A stretch of DNA of 43,165 nt from CAYJPV01 sp964396055 (GCA_964396055.1 CAYNDV010000026.1:1-43165); one strand, 5' to 3'. Counted from the stretch's first letter, positions 16,701 through 25,544 are shown. The notes: generated by a model from the letters alone, not told the origin. Program-made: numbers and translations.

Positions 16701-17504
16701 ATGGCCGCTGACCCGTCATCCGCTCCTCGTCCCTCTCAGCCCGGCGCCGTCCGTCCGGGCGTGCTGTTCCCTGCCGCACAGTCGGAGGTGGTGTTCCGCC
16801 AGCGGTTCGTGCCGGAGACGGCCAACCTGCAGTTCCTGAACTGCGGCGAATACGCCGTGCCGCCCGGCCGGTCCTCGGTCACGTTCTGCCGGCCCGAGGA
16901 AGAGAGCCTGCTCTTCATGTGGAAGGGCACGGCCGTGGTCGAGCTGGGCGGCGCCGAGTACGACCTGGCCAACTACGACACGCTCTACGTGCCGCGTGGT
17001 GCGGGATTCCGCCTGCACAACCGGGGCACCGACGACGCGGTGCTCATCCAGTGCAGCGCCCCGGCCGCGACGGCGCACCCGGTGTTCCACTCACGCTTCG
17101 CCGAGTTCTCCCAGCGCGAAGACCGGATCCGCCACCTCGCCGGCAAGGACGTGTTCCTGATGTTCGACGTCAGCGAAGCCGCCGACAAGCTGGTGGCCGG
17201 CTACACGTTCTACCAGGCCTATACGCGCGCCTGGCCGCCGCACAACCACACGGACCAGGAAGAGACCTACATCTTCATCAAGGGCCACGGCGCCATGGAG
17301 GTGTACGAGTCCCCGGAGAAGCTGACGTTCGTCCACAGCCTCGCCGAGGGGGACCTCGTGACGATTCCCTACCTGAACTACCATCCGGTGTTCTCCCAGG
17401 AGGACCCTCTGGTCTTCATCTGGTGCATCGCGGGCGAGCGCTACTGGGTCGGTGACAAGAACAAAGACTTCATGGCGGGCAAAGGTGACTCCATCACAAC
17501 GTAA
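16701..17504 (+). CDS. KduI/IolB-like bicupin sugar isomerase
   Basis: A 267-aa protein with two cupin halves, resembling 5-deoxyglucuronate isomerase (IolB) and 5-keto-4-deoxyuronate isomerase (KduI). These cytosolic zinc enzymes convert aldehyde uronates to keto forms. The C-terminal cupin has the metal set H181, H183 and E188 in WPPHNHTDQEETY, with H228 in YLNYHPVF. The N-terminal cupin (about 45-115) appears to lack these ligands, as usual for the family. No clear ribosome site precedes the ATG. The downstream MFS gene overlaps its end. The context (hexuronate-type MFS carrier, UxaA-type dehydratase, LarA) favours uronate or inositol-derived substrates. Confidence 0.8.
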   Translation: MAADPSSAPRPSQPGAVRPGVLFPAAQSEVVFRQRFVPETANLQFLNCGEYAVPPGRSSVTFCRPEEESLLFMWKGTAVVELGGAEYDLANYDTLYVPRGAGFRLHNRGTDDAVLIQCSAPAATAHPVFHSRFAEFSQREDRIRHLAGKDVFLMFDVSEAADKLVAGYTFYQAYTRAWPPHNHTDQEETYIFIKGHGAMEVYESPEKLTFVHSLAEGDLVTIPYLNYHPVFSQEDPLVFIWCIAGERYWVGDKNKDFMAGKGDSITT

Positions 17505-18804
17505 CGACGCCGCCGCGCCCGCCCCGGCGGCCGCGCTGCAGATGCCGCCCGTGCACCGGCAGGTCCGGTGGTGGATCCTGGGGATGCTCTTCTGCGTCAC
17601 CATGATCAACTTCGTGGACCGCCAGACCCTGTCGGTCACGGCGCCCAAACTGCGCGAGATCTTCCATCTCACCAACACGCAGTACGGCATCATCGTGGCC
17701 GCCTTCCAGATGGGCATGGTGTTCGGCGAGTTCCCGATGGGCTGGCTCATGGACCGGCGCGGGGCCCGCTTCGGCCTCACCTTCGCCGTGATCTGGTGGT
17801 CGCTGGCCAACGCCCTGCACGCCGTCGCGCGATCCCTGCCCCACTTCGCCTTCTTCCGCTTCCTGCTCGGTGCGGGCGAGTGCGGGAACTTCTCGGGCGG
17901 CAACAAGGTCGTCGCGCAGTGGTTCCCCGTGAAGGAGCGCGCCTTCGCCGTCGGCATCTTCAACAGCGCGTCGATGATCGGCAGCGCCGTGGCCCCGTTC
18001 CTGATCGTGCCGCTCATGCACTGGTACGGCTGGCAGGTGGCGTTCCTCGTGCCCAGCCTGCTCGGCATGGTCTGGGCCGGCGTCTGGTACGCCTTCTACC
18101 GCACGCCGGAAGAACACACGAGCCTGACGCCGGCGGAGGCCGCCTACATCCGCGGCGACGAGGCGCCGGCCGCCGGGCCCGCGCCCACCAACGCCCAGTT
18201 GCTCCGCCTCGGGCCGACGTGGGGCCTGATGCTCTGCCGGCTGCTGGTCGGCCCGGTCGTCCAGTTCTACATCTACTGGATGCCCGAGTACCTCTACCGG
18301 GCCCGCGGCTTCAGCCTCACCGAAATCGCTTTCTTCGCGTGGATCCCGTTCCTCTTCGGCGATTTGGGCAGCATCGGCGGCGGGTGGTTCGCGGGGCACC
18401 TCATCCGGCGGGGCTACTCGGTCCGCGCGGCGCGCGTCATCACGATGGGCGCTGGCGCCGCCCTCTGCGTGCTCAGCCTCGCCGTCGTCCTGGTCAAGAC
18501 CGTGCCCGTGGCCCTCATCGCCATCTGCTGCGTCCTGTTCGGGCACACGGCGGTGTCGGCCAACATGTTCGCCGCGATCTCGGACCTGTTCCCGAGTTCG
18601 GCCGTGGCGCGCGTGACGGGGCTCACCGGCATCGCCGGCGGCCTGAGCGGGATGCTGTTCCCGCTGCTCACCGGCCTGCTGGTGGACCGGATCTCCTACG
18701 TGCCCGTCTTCGCCATGGCGTCGCTGATGCCGGCCGCCGGGCTGCTCGTCCTGGTGGCGTTTGCCGGCAACTTCCGTCAGGTTTCCCTCCGGGAGGCCTC
18801 ATGA
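17485..18804 (+). CDS. MFS transporter, anion:cation symporter (hexuronate/ExuT-like) family
   Basis: An inner-membrane carrier of about 439 aa with twelve predicted helices. The first helix and loop (FCVTMINFVDRQTLSVTAPKL) and the A-motif region (MGWLMDRRGARFG) fit the ACS family of hexuronate, galactarate and glucarate importers. The start is uncertain: GTG at 17485 overlaps the bicupin end by 20 nt, a GTG at 17452 and an ATG at 17542 are also in frame, and none has a good ribosome site. Its stop overlaps the next ATG (ATGA at 18801). It probably imports the sugar acid produced or released in the periplasm by this cluster. Confidence 0.85.
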   Translation: MTPSQRNDAAAPAPAAALQMPPVHRQVRWWILGMLFCVTMINFVDRQTLSVTAPKLREIFHLTNTQYGIIVAAFQMGMVFGEFPMGWLMDRRGARFGLTFAVIWWSLANALHAVARSLPHFAFFRFLLGAGECGNFSGGNKVVAQWFPVKERAFAVGIFNSASMIGSAVAPFLIVPLMHWYGWQVAFLVPSLLGMVWAGVWYAFYRTPEEHTSLTPAEAAYIRGDEAPAAGPAPTNAQLLRLGPTWGLMLCRLLVGPVVQFYIYWMPEYLYRARGFSLTEIAFFAWIPFLFGDLGSIGGGWFAGHLIRRGYSVRAARVITMGAGAALCVLSLAVVLVKTVPVALIAICCVLFGHTAVSANMFAAISDLFPSSAVARVTGLTGIAGGLSGMLFPLLTGLLVDRISYVPVFAMASLMPAAGLLVLVAFAGNFRQVSLREAS

Positions 18805-19814
18805 GTGCCTTCGGCCGCTCCGCCCCCGCGCAGCGGCGTTTTCCATGGTTCGTGGCGGCGGTCGCGCTGGTGGCGGCCGTCACGCTCCACGCGGGACCCA
18901 CAGTGACCATCGAGAAGATCGCGTTCAAGGGCTGGCCCAACTGTTATCGCGTGTCGAACGGCACGGTCGAGTTCATCGCCACCACCGACATCGGGCCGCG
19001 CATCATCGCGTACGGCTTCGTCGGCGGGGCCAACCTGTTCTTCGTCCGTGAGGACTTCGCGGGGCAGACCGGCGGCGCCGAGTGGAAGAACTACGGCGGC
19101 CACCGCATCTGGCACGCCCCCGAGGACAAGGTCCGCACCTACGAACCCGACAACGGCCCGATCGACGCGCGGACCATCGCCAACGGCCTCGTGCTGACCA
19201 TGCCGACCGGCCCCCTGAGCGGCATCCAGAAAGAAATCGAGATCACGCTCGACCCGGCGACGACGGCCGTGCGGGTGCTCCACCGCCTCCGCAACACCGG
19301 GGCCTGGCCCGTGGAACTGGCACCCTGGGCGATCAGCGTCATGGCGCCCGGCGGGTTCGCCATCGCCCCGATGCCGACCGCCTTCCACCCGGATCGACTG
19401 CTGCCCAACCGCGCGCTCACGCTGTGGCCGTATACCGACATGCGCGACGACCGCTGGCTCTGGGGCACGGACTACATCCTGCTCCGCCAGAAGGTGGTGG
19501 CGGGCCAGGAGCGCACGAAGGTCGGGATCAACGCCAACCTCGGCTGGGCCGCCTACTACCTGAAGCCGTACCTGTTCATCAAGCGTTTCACCACGGTGGA
19601 CGGCGCCCGGTACCCGGACTACAACTCGTCGCTCGAGGTCTTCTCGAACAACCGCATGCTCGAGCTGGAGACCCTGGCGCCGTTCACCACGCTGCCGCCC
19701 GGTGCCGTCGTGTCCCATGAAGAACGCTGGGAACTGCACCGGGACATCGACCTAGCATTCTCAGAGGACGCCGTCAGGACGATTGTCGAACCCCTGGCGC
19801 GCCCGGCACGGTAG
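18801..19814 (+). CDS. Secreted DUF4380-like protein (aldose-epimerase-like fold)
   Basis: A 337-aa protein with an N-terminal signal (FPWFVAAVALVAAVTLHAG), hence periplasmic or lipid-free secreted. The body resembles DUF4380/galactose-mutarotase-like beta-sandwich proteins: NCYRVSNGTVEFIATTDIGPRI, then GGHRIWHAPEDK, and a LAPWAISVMAPGG segment. Such proteins are thought to bind or epimerise carbohydrates, but no catalytic role is proven for this group. It starts at an ATG inside the MFS stop (ATGA) with GGGAGG five bases upstream, so coupling is clear. A carbohydrate-binding or mutarotase role in the exported branch of the pathway is inference. Confidence 0.72.
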   Translation: MSAFGRSAPAQRRFPWFVAAVALVAAVTLHAGPTVTIEKIAFKGWPNCYRVSNGTVEFIATTDIGPRIIAYGFVGGANLFFVREDFAGQTGGAEWKNYGGHRIWHAPEDKVRTYEPDNGPIDARTIANGLVLTMPTGPLSGIQKEIEITLDPATTAVRVLHRLRNTGAWPVELAPWAISVMAPGGFAIAPMPTAFHPDRLLPNRALTLWPYTDMRDDRWLWGTDYILLRQKVVAGQERTKVGINANLGWAAYYLKPYLFIKRFTTVDGARYPDYNSSLEVFSNNRMLELETLAPFTTLPPGAVVSHEERWELHRDIDLAFSEDAVRTIVEPLARPAR

Positions 19815-19863
19815 GCCCACGGCGCACCGCCGCCGGGCCCGTCTCTCTCATCGCGAGGCCACC

Positions 19864-20508
19864 ATGAAGCTGTTCATCGACACCGCCGATCCGGCGCAGA
19901 TCCGCCTGGCGCAGGGCTGGGGCATCATCGACGGCGTGACCACGAACCCGAGTCACGTCGCCAAGACGGGCCGGTCCGCAGGCGAGCTGTACCGGGAAAT
20001 CCTGTCCATCGTCGACGGCCCCGTGAGCCTCGAGACGATCGGGCTCACCGCCCCCGAAATCATCGCCGAGGCGCGCGAGCTTGCGAAGCTGCACGCGAAC
20101 GTCGTCGTCAAGGTCCCGATCCTCAAGGAGGGGCTGAAGGCCGTCAAGGCCCTGTCCGCCGAGGGCATCAAGACCAACGTCACGGTGACGTTCTCGCCGC
20201 TGCAGGCCATGCTCGCCGCGAAGTGCGGCGCCACCTACATCAGCCCGTTCGTCGGGCGGCTGGACGCGGCGGGCCACTTCGGCATGGAACTCGTGCGCCA
20301 GATCCGGACCATCTACGACAACTACGGGTACGACACCGAGATCATCGTGGCCGCCGTGCGCCACCCCACGCACGTGCTCGAGGCCGCCCTGGCGGGCGCC
20401 GATATCTGCACGATGGCGCTCGACGTGATGCAGCAGCTCTACGACCACCCGCTGACGGACCTGGCCGTGGATCTCTTCCTGAAGGACTGGGCGAAGGTGC
20501 CGAAGTGA
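19864..20508 (+). CDS. Small transaldolase (TalC type)
   Basis: A 214-aa class I aldolase of the TalC/FSA family, transferring a dihydroxyacetone unit through a Schiff base. The lysine is K83 in VVKVPI. Two residues separate the activities: FSA has Gln and Tyr, while TalC has Glu and Phe. Here they are E57 (VSLET) and F129 (SPFVGRLD), so transaldolase is favoured. I start at the ATG at 19864 (MKLFIDTADP) rather than upstream. The aldehyde dehydrogenase GTG overlaps its TGA. A dedicated transaldolase in a sugar operon suggests that pathway products enter the pentose-phosphate pool. Confidence 0.87.
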   Translation: MKLFIDTADPAQIRLAQGWGIIDGVTTNPSHVAKTGRSAGELYREILSIVDGPVSLETIGLTAPEIIAEARELAKLHANVVVKVPILKEGLKAVKALSAEGIKTNVTVTFSPLQAMLAAKCGATYISPFVGRLDAAGHFGMELVRQIRTIYDNYGYDTEIIVAAVRHPTHVLEAALAGADICTMALDVMQQLYDHPLTDLAVDLFLKDWAKVPK

Positions 20509-21932
20509 ACACGTATCCGCTGTACCTGAACGGGCAGTTCGTCTCCTCCCCCACGGCCATCGACGTCGTCAACCCCGCCACCGGGGAGCCCTTCGCCCGG
20601 ATGGCCACCACCGACCGGCCCCGTCTGGCGGCCGCGATCGGCGATGCCCACGCGGCGTTCCCGGCGTGGCGGCGCCTGACCGGCAAGGCCCGGGGCGCCT
20701 GCCTGCACGCCCTCGCGGACCGGGTCGAGGCCCGGCGCGACGAGATCGCCCGCGTCATCACGCTCGAAAACGGCAAACCCCTGGCCCAGAGCCAGGGCGA
20801 GGTGACCATGACGGTGGATCACCTCCGATGGTTCGCCGAAGAAGCCCGCCGGGCGTACGGCCGGCTGGTGCCGAACCAGGTGGACGGCAAGCGGCACCTG
20901 GTCGTGAAGACGCCGATGGGAGTGGTGGGCGCCATCAGCCCGTGGAACTTCCCGCTGGTGCTCGCGGTGCGCAAGGTCGCGCCGGCGCTGGCGGCCGGCA
21001 ACACGGTGATCCTGAAGCCGGCATCGCAGACGCCGGTCTGCGCGGCCCTGCTGGCCGAGTGCGTGCACGCCGCCGGGCTGCCCGCAGGTGTGTTCCAGAC
21101 GGTCGTGGGCCCGTCGTCCGCCTTCGGCGACGAATTCCTGTCGAACCCGCTGTGCCGGAAGATCACGTTCACGGGATCGACCGAAGTCGGCCGGGTGCTG
21201 ATCCGCGGGGCCGCGGCCGCGATCAAGCCGCTGTCGCTCGAGCTGGGCGGCCACGCGCCGGTGCTCGTCTTCGCGGACGCCGACCTGAACCTGGCCGTGG
21301 AAGGCGCCCTGATGGCCAAGTTCCGCAACACGGGCCAGTCCTGCATCGCGGCCAACCGGGTCTTCGTGGAACGGCCGGTCTACGAGGCGTTCCTCGAGGC
21401 CTTCGTCGCCAAGGCCCGCGCCCTCAAGGTGGGAGACGGCCTCGAGCCCGGCGTGGACATCGGCCCGCTGTTCGACGAAGCCGGTGTGGCCAAGGCCCTG
21501 GAACACGTGGAGAACGCCGTCGCGGGCGGCGCGCGCCTGCTGTGCGGCGGCCGGCGGATGCCGGGCAAGGGCTTCTTCGTGGAGCCGACCGTGCTGGCCG
21601 ACGTGCCACCGGCCAGCGCCTGCATGCGCGAAGAGACGTTCGCGCCGATCGCGCCGGTGTGTGTGTTCGACCGCGAGGAAGAGGCCATCGAGCAGGCCAA
21701 CGCCTCGATCTACGGCCTGAGCGCCTACGCCTTCACCTCGAACCTCGACCGGGCGTTCCGCCTGATGGAGGCCCTCGAAGCCGGCACGATCGGCATCAAC
21801 GACGGCGTGCCCTCGACGAGCCAGTGCCCCTTTGGCGGCGTCAAGCAGAGCGGCTGGGGCCGCGAACTCGGCCAGGAAGGCCTGGACGCCTTCCTGGAGA
21901 CCAAGCACGTCTCGCTGGGCCTGCGGATCTAG
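20505..21932 (+). CDS. NAD(P)-dependent aldehyde dehydrogenase (semialdehyde dehydrogenase-like)
   Basis: A 475-aa ALDH superfamily enzyme close to the succinate-semialdehyde/2-oxoglutarate-semialdehyde group. All key residues are visible: N148 in SPWNFP, K171 in LKPAS, GSTEVG (224-229), general base E246 in LELGGHAP and nucleophile C280 in NTGQSC. It starts at a GTG overlapping the transaldolase stop (GTGA), so the two are coupled. In sugar-acid pathways that follow dehydration by UxaA-like enzymes, such an enzyme oxidises a semialdehyde to feed the TCA cycle; the actual aldehyde is not known. Confidence 0.9.
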   Translation: MNTYPLYLNGQFVSSPTAIDVVNPATGEPFARMATTDRPRLAAAIGDAHAAFPAWRRLTGKARGACLHALADRVEARRDEIARVITLENGKPLAQSQGEVTMTVDHLRWFAEEARRAYGRLVPNQVDGKRHLVVKTPMGVVGAISPWNFPLVLAVRKVAPALAAGNTVILKPASQTPVCAALLAECVHAAGLPAGVFQTVVGPSSAFGDEFLSNPLCRKITFTGSTEVGRVLIRGAAAAIKPLSLELGGHAPVLVFADADLNLAVEGALMAKFRNTGQSCIAANRVFVERPVYEAFLEAFVAKARALKVGDGLEPGVDIGPLFDEAGVAKALEHVENAVAGGARLLCGGRRMPGKGFFVEPTVLADVPPASACMREETFAPIAPVCVFDREEEAIEQANASIYGLSAYAFTSNLDRAFRLMEALEAGTIGINDGVPSTSQCPFGGVKQSGWGRELGQEGLDAFLETKHVSLGLRI

Positions 21933-21944
21933 GACGGACGGATC

Positions 21945-22874
21945 ATGAGACTCTCCAGGCGCGATCTCCTGCAGTACGCCGGCGGCGCCGCCCTGGCCGC
22001 CGGCCTCGGGCCCCTCGCCGCGGCCGCTCAGGGCAACCGGCCGGCCCGGCGTATCCGATGGGCCGCTGGCTGGCTGCTGTGGCGCGACTACACGCCGCGC
22101 GCCCACACGCTCGCCGACGCCCTGCGGGACCTGAAGGCCGCAGGCGCCGACGGCATCGAGTTCACGCCGAAGCCCGGAGAACTGGAGGCCGCCGGCCTGA
22201 CCCTCGAGTCGGCCGGTCGGATGGTGAAGGACGCCGGGCTCGCCGTGTCGGCCCACTACTTCTCGGGGCCGTTCCACGATCCGGCCCGGCGGGCCGACCT
22301 GCTGGCGCAGGCCCAGGCGCGGTGCGACAGCCTGCGGGCACTCGGCGCCTCCCACATCGTCATCGGCCCGCCCGCGGCGCCGGCTGACGTGAGCCGGATG
22401 GACACCATCACACGGATGGCGCCCCTGCTCGACGAGATCGGCAGACTCGCCCGCAGCCAGGGCGTCACCGTCGGCCTGCACCCCCACCTGAATACGGTGG
22501 TGGAGACCCCGGAAGAAACCGACGCCATCCTGGAACGCTGCGACCCGGCCCTCGTGGGCCTGGCCCTCGACACGGGGCACGTCCACCTCGCCGGCGGCGA
22601 CGTGGCCGGGGTGATCCGGAAGCACGGGCGCCGGCTGAACTACCTGCACTTCAAGGACGCGGTGCGGCCGTTTTCGCGGCCCGACTTCTTCCCGAATCTC
22701 CGGGATCTGGGCCGGGGTGAGGTAGACTTTCCGGGAGTCATGGGCGCGCTGCGCGACCTCGGCTACCAGGGTTGGATCAACGTCGAACAGGACTTCACGG
22801 CCACGACGCCAACCGACTCGTGCCGGGCCAGCCTGGCCTACGTCCGCGACGTGCTGATGCCGATCTACTCCTGA
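21945..22874 (+). CDS. Second Tat-exported TIM-barrel sugar isomerase/epimerase-like protein
   Basis: A 309-aa xylose-isomerase-like barrel with a Tat signal (LSRRDLLQYAGGAALAAG). The barrel has metal-ligand motifs: GIEFTPKPGELE, GLHPHLNTVVETPEE, LALDTGHVHLAGGD and LNYLHFKD. It is similar in outline to inosose dehydratase IolE, but export is unusual for that enzyme. It follows the aldehyde dehydrogenase by 12 nt. Together with the first exported barrel (11249) it gives two related periplasmic sugar-modifying enzymes in one cluster, perhaps acting on successive steps or on different anomers. Confidence 0.82.
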   Translation: MRLSRRDLLQYAGGAALAAGLGPLAAAAQGNRPARRIRWAAGWLLWRDYTPRAHTLADALRDLKAAGADGIEFTPKPGELEAAGLTLESAGRMVKDAGLAVSAHYFSGPFHDPARRADLLAQAQARCDSLRALGASHIVIGPPAAPADVSRMDTITRMAPLLDEIGRLARSQGVTVGLHPHLNTVVETPEETDAILERCDPALVGLALDTGHVHLAGGDVAGVIRKHGRRLNYLHFKDAVRPFSRPDFFPNLRDLGRGEVDFPGVMGALRDLGYQGWINVEQDFTATTPTDSCRASLAYVRDVLMPIYS

Positions 22875-22932
22875 GCGTGATCCCCCGCGCGGACCGCGAC
22901 CGCCCGCACGGCATGGATTGACGGGCCTGCCC

Positions 22933-23868
22933 ATGACCGCTGTCCTGTACGCCCTCGTCTGCCTCTCGGCCCTCGTGTTCGCCGTGGCCACCACCGTCAG
23001 GGCCATCGTGTACGCCCGGGCTCCCCTGCACCTGCGCTGGGAACTCTACCCCGTGCCTCACGAGGCCCCTGCGCGCGCCGCTCACGGCGGATCGTATTTC
23101 GAAGAATCATCGTGGTGGACCCGGCCGTCGCACGCCAACCATTGGGGCACCGTGCGGGCGATGTTCACGGAGATGCTCTTCCTCAAGGCGCTCCGCGAGT
23201 TCAACCCGGGTCTCTGGCGGCGATCGTTCCCGTTCCATTTCGGTCTGTACCTGCTGGCCGCCACCGTCGTACTCGTGCTGGGCGCAGCCGGGCTGGCGAT
23301 CGCCTCGCCAGGCCTGGCAGCGGGATGGCCGGGTACGCTGCTGCGCTGGGGGTACCGCCTGACCGGAATCGGCGGGCTGGTCGGCTCGGTTACCGGCGCG
23401 TCCGCCCTCCTCCTCCGGCGGACGACCGATCCCGGACTGCGACCGTCGACCACGCCCGCCGATCTTTTCAACCTCGCCGCGTTCATTGTCGCGCTCGGCC
23501 TGACAGGCGCCGGCTACCTGCTGCAGCCGGCTGAGAGCCCGGGCCTGGTCGGCACCGTCGCGGGCCTGTTGCGCTGGGACACCAGCGTGCGGGTCCCCGG
23601 CCTGCTCGCGGCCGGGCTGGCCGTATCGGCCCTGCTGGTCGCCTACATTCCGTTCACCCACATGTCGCACTTCGTCGGCAAGTATTTCACCTATCACGCC
23701 GTCCGCTGGGACGATGCGGCCAGCACGCCCGGCAGCGCGCTCGAACGCCGCATGGCCGCGTACCTGACGTACCGGCCCACCTGGGCGGCGCCCCACGTGG
23801 CCGCCGACGGCGCCCGGACCTGGGCGGACGTGGTGACGGCCGCGCCGCCGGACAAGGCCAGACGATGA
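22933..23868 (+). CDS. NarI/HdrE-like membrane cytochrome b subunit
   Basis: A 311-aa integral membrane protein with about five to six hydrophobic helices. It resembles the respiratory nitrate reductase gamma/DsrM/HdrE family, which carries haem b and passes quinol electrons to an iron-sulfur partner. Candidate haem histidines lie in RRSFPFHFGLYLL and IPFTHMSHFVGKYFTYHAVRWDD. I use the ATG at 22933; a TTG 15 bases earlier is possible. The last codons overlap the next gene (ATGA at 23865), whose product is the expected partner. Substrate of the complex is unknown. Confidence 0.8.
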   Translation: MTAVLYALVCLSALVFAVATTVRAIVYARAPLHLRWELYPVPHEAPARAAHGGSYFEESSWWTRPSHANHWGTVRAMFTEMLFLKALREFNPGLWRRSFPFHFGLYLLAATVVLVLGAAGLAIASPGLAAGWPGTLLRWGYRLTGIGGLVGSVTGASALLLRRTTDPGLRPSTTPADLFNLAAFIVALGLTGAGYLLQPAESPGLVGTVAGLLRWDTSVRVPGLLAAGLAVSALLVAYIPFTHMSHFVGKYFTYHAVRWDDAASTPGSALERRMAAYLTYRPTWAAPHVAADGARTWADVVTAAPPDKARR

Positions 23869-25478
23869 AAGCCCCCCAACCGCCCGATCCGCGATCGATC
23901 GCCCGTCCGGACGCCGCACCGCTCACGCACGTCGAGGCGGCGGATCTCATGCCGCTGCCGGCGCCACTCGACGACCCGTCTGGCGCCAAAGCCTGGAAGG
24001 CGCTGTCCGACCAGGCGCGGACGCGGTACGAGTGCATCCTGGACGACACGTGCGCGGTCAGCGTGCCGAAGCCGGCGTCGAAAGACGACGAGGCCGCGCT
24101 GGTCCGCGCCTTCCTGTCGGGCCTCGACAAGCTGTTCACGCGGGAAAACAACTGGACGTTCCTGCAGCCGCTGCTGCTGAGCATGGAGCACTGCGCCCGC
24201 TGCCAGACCTGCGCGGACTCGTGCCACATCTTCGAGGCCAGCGGCCGCAACGAGGTCTACCGGCCCACCTTCCGATCCGAGATCGTGCGGCGGCTCTACT
24301 TCAAGCGCGTGCGGCGCGGCGGCATGCTGTCGGCCTGGCAGCACGGCGACATCGACGTGACGTGGCCGCTGGTGGCCCGCCTCATCGAGCTGGCCTACCG
24401 CTGTAACCTGTGCCGCCGCTGCGCGCAGACCTGCCCGATTGGCGTCGACAACGGCCTGATCGCCCACGAACTGCGCAAGGTGTTCAGCCAGGAGATGGGC
24501 ATCGCCCCGAAAGAACTGCACGACAACGGGTCGATGCTCCAGTTGAAGGCCGGGTCGACCACGGGCATGACGCCGGCGGTCGTGAAGGACAACCTGCAGT
24601 TCATCGACGAGGAGATCTCCGGGCGCACGGGCGTCACCGTCGAGACGCCCTGGGACGTCGCCGGCGCTGACGTCCTGCTGATTCACAACGCCGGCGAGAT
24701 CCTGGCGTGGCCGGAGAACATCGGCGCGTTTGCGCTCATCCTGAACGCCGCCGGGATCTCCTGGACGATGTCATCGGAGATCGTCGGGTACGACTCGGTC
24801 AATTACGGCCTGTGGTACGACGACGCGCAGTTCGCCAGGGTGGCGCTGCGGCACGCCGACGCCGCGAAGCGCCTGGGCGTGAAGCGCATCGTCCTGGGCG
24901 AGTGCGGCCATGCGCACAAGGCGCTGTCGGTGGTGGCCGATCGGGTGCTCGCCGGCGACCACAACATCCCGCGCGAGAGTTCGATGACGCTCCTGCGGGA
25001 CATCGTCCTGAGCGGCCGCCTGGCCCTCGACCCGGCGCGCAACGACTTCCCCGTCACGCTGCACGACCCGTGCAATATGGTGCGGCTCATGGGCGTCGTG
25101 GAGCCGCAGCGCGAAGTGGTCCGCGCGATCTGCCCGCAGTTCCGCGAGATGGCGCCCCACGGCGTGGACAACTACTGCTGCGGCGGCGGCAGCGGGTTTG
25201 CCATCATGAGCGGCCACAACTTCGCCGACTGGCGGTTCCAGGTGGCCGGCCGCAAGAAGCTCGACCAGGTGCTTGGCGCGTTCGCGGACTGCCTCGACCC
25301 GTCCACGCCCAAGTACCTCTGTGCGCCGTGCAGCAACTGCAAGGGCCAGTTCCGCGACATGCTGGCGTACTACGGGCTCTGGGAGTCGAACCGCCTCATG
25401 TACGGCGGCCTCGTCGAACTGATCGTCAACGCCATGACCGACGTGAAGCCCGGGTACATCGAGTGGGAATGGCACTGA
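23865..25478 (+). CDS. HdrD/DsrK-like iron-sulfur oxidoreductase with CCG domains
   Basis: A 537-aa soluble or membrane-associated electron-transfer subunit. Two 4Fe-4S motifs lie at C110/C113/C116/C120 (CARCQTCADSC) and C180/C183/C186/C190 (CNLCRRCAQTC). Two cysteine-rich CCG-type domains follow: ECGHAHK and, later, HDPCN with NYCCGGGSG, and a terminal CAPCSNCKGQ. This architecture is shared with heterodisulfide reductase HdrD, DsrK and GlpC-like proteins. It overlaps the NarI-like gene by 4 nt, so the two form a quinone-linked HdrED/DsrMK-like complex. It may take electrons from the upstream oxidation cluster or handle a thiol-disulfide; either is inference. Confidence 0.83.
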   Translation: MKAPQPPDPRSIARPDAAPLTHVEAADLMPLPAPLDDPSGAKAWKALSDQARTRYECILDDTCAVSVPKPASKDDEAALVRAFLSGLDKLFTRENNWTFLQPLLLSMEHCARCQTCADSCHIFEASGRNEVYRPTFRSEIVRRLYFKRVRRGGMLSAWQHGDIDVTWPLVARLIELAYRCNLCRRCAQTCPIGVDNGLIAHELRKVFSQEMGIAPKELHDNGSMLQLKAGSTTGMTPAVVKDNLQFIDEEISGRTGVTVETPWDVAGADVLLIHNAGEILAWPENIGAFALILNAAGISWTMSSEIVGYDSVNYGLWYDDAQFARVALRHADAAKRLGVKRIVLGECGHAHKALSVVADRVLAGDHNIPRESSMTLLRDIVLSGRLALDPARNDFPVTLHDPCNMVRLMGVVEPQREVVRAICPQFREMAPHGVDNYCCGGGSGFAIMSGHNFADWRFQVAGRKKLDQVLGAFADCLDPSTPKYLCAPCSNCKGQFRDMLAYYGLWESNRLMYGGLVELIVNAMTDVKPGYIEWEWH

Positions 25479-25484
25479 AGTCGC

Positions 25485-25502
25485 GTCCGGCTGAAGCCGG
25501 AC
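25485..25502. repeat. REP-like palindrome, copy 1
   Basis: GTCCGGCTGAAGCCGGAC, a 7-bp stem with a TGAA loop followed by GCCAC, lies between the convergent HdrD-like and M28 genes. Identical copies are at 31102-31119 and 32887-32904. It may double as a transcript end. Confidence 0.65.
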
Positions 25503-25544
25503 GCCACGAGGTGCCCGCGAGACGCGGTCGGGTCGCCGCCCCGC

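Noticed and set aside
13412..16702. A 1096-aa open frame antisense to the second TonB receptor gene, and similar long frames at 3780-5639 and 33998-37954
   Set aside because: They are Arg/Val/Gly-rich shadows produced by high GC at third codon positions of real genes and show no recognisable domain or ribosome site.
17568..18800. A longer in-frame upstream extension of the DUF4380-like gene through the MFS gene
   Set aside because: The extension is a shadow of the MFS coding frame; the ATG at 18801 has GGGAGG upstream and is followed by a signal peptide.
19864..20508. Fructose-6-phosphate aldolase (FSA)
   Set aside because: Active-site Glu57 and Phe129 match TalC transaldolase; FSA has Gln and Tyr.
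25479..25544. A small gene containing ASGFSRT-type peptide
   Set aside because: The peptide is the translation of the REP-like palindrome and occurs wherever the repeat lies; no start site or other coding signal is present.
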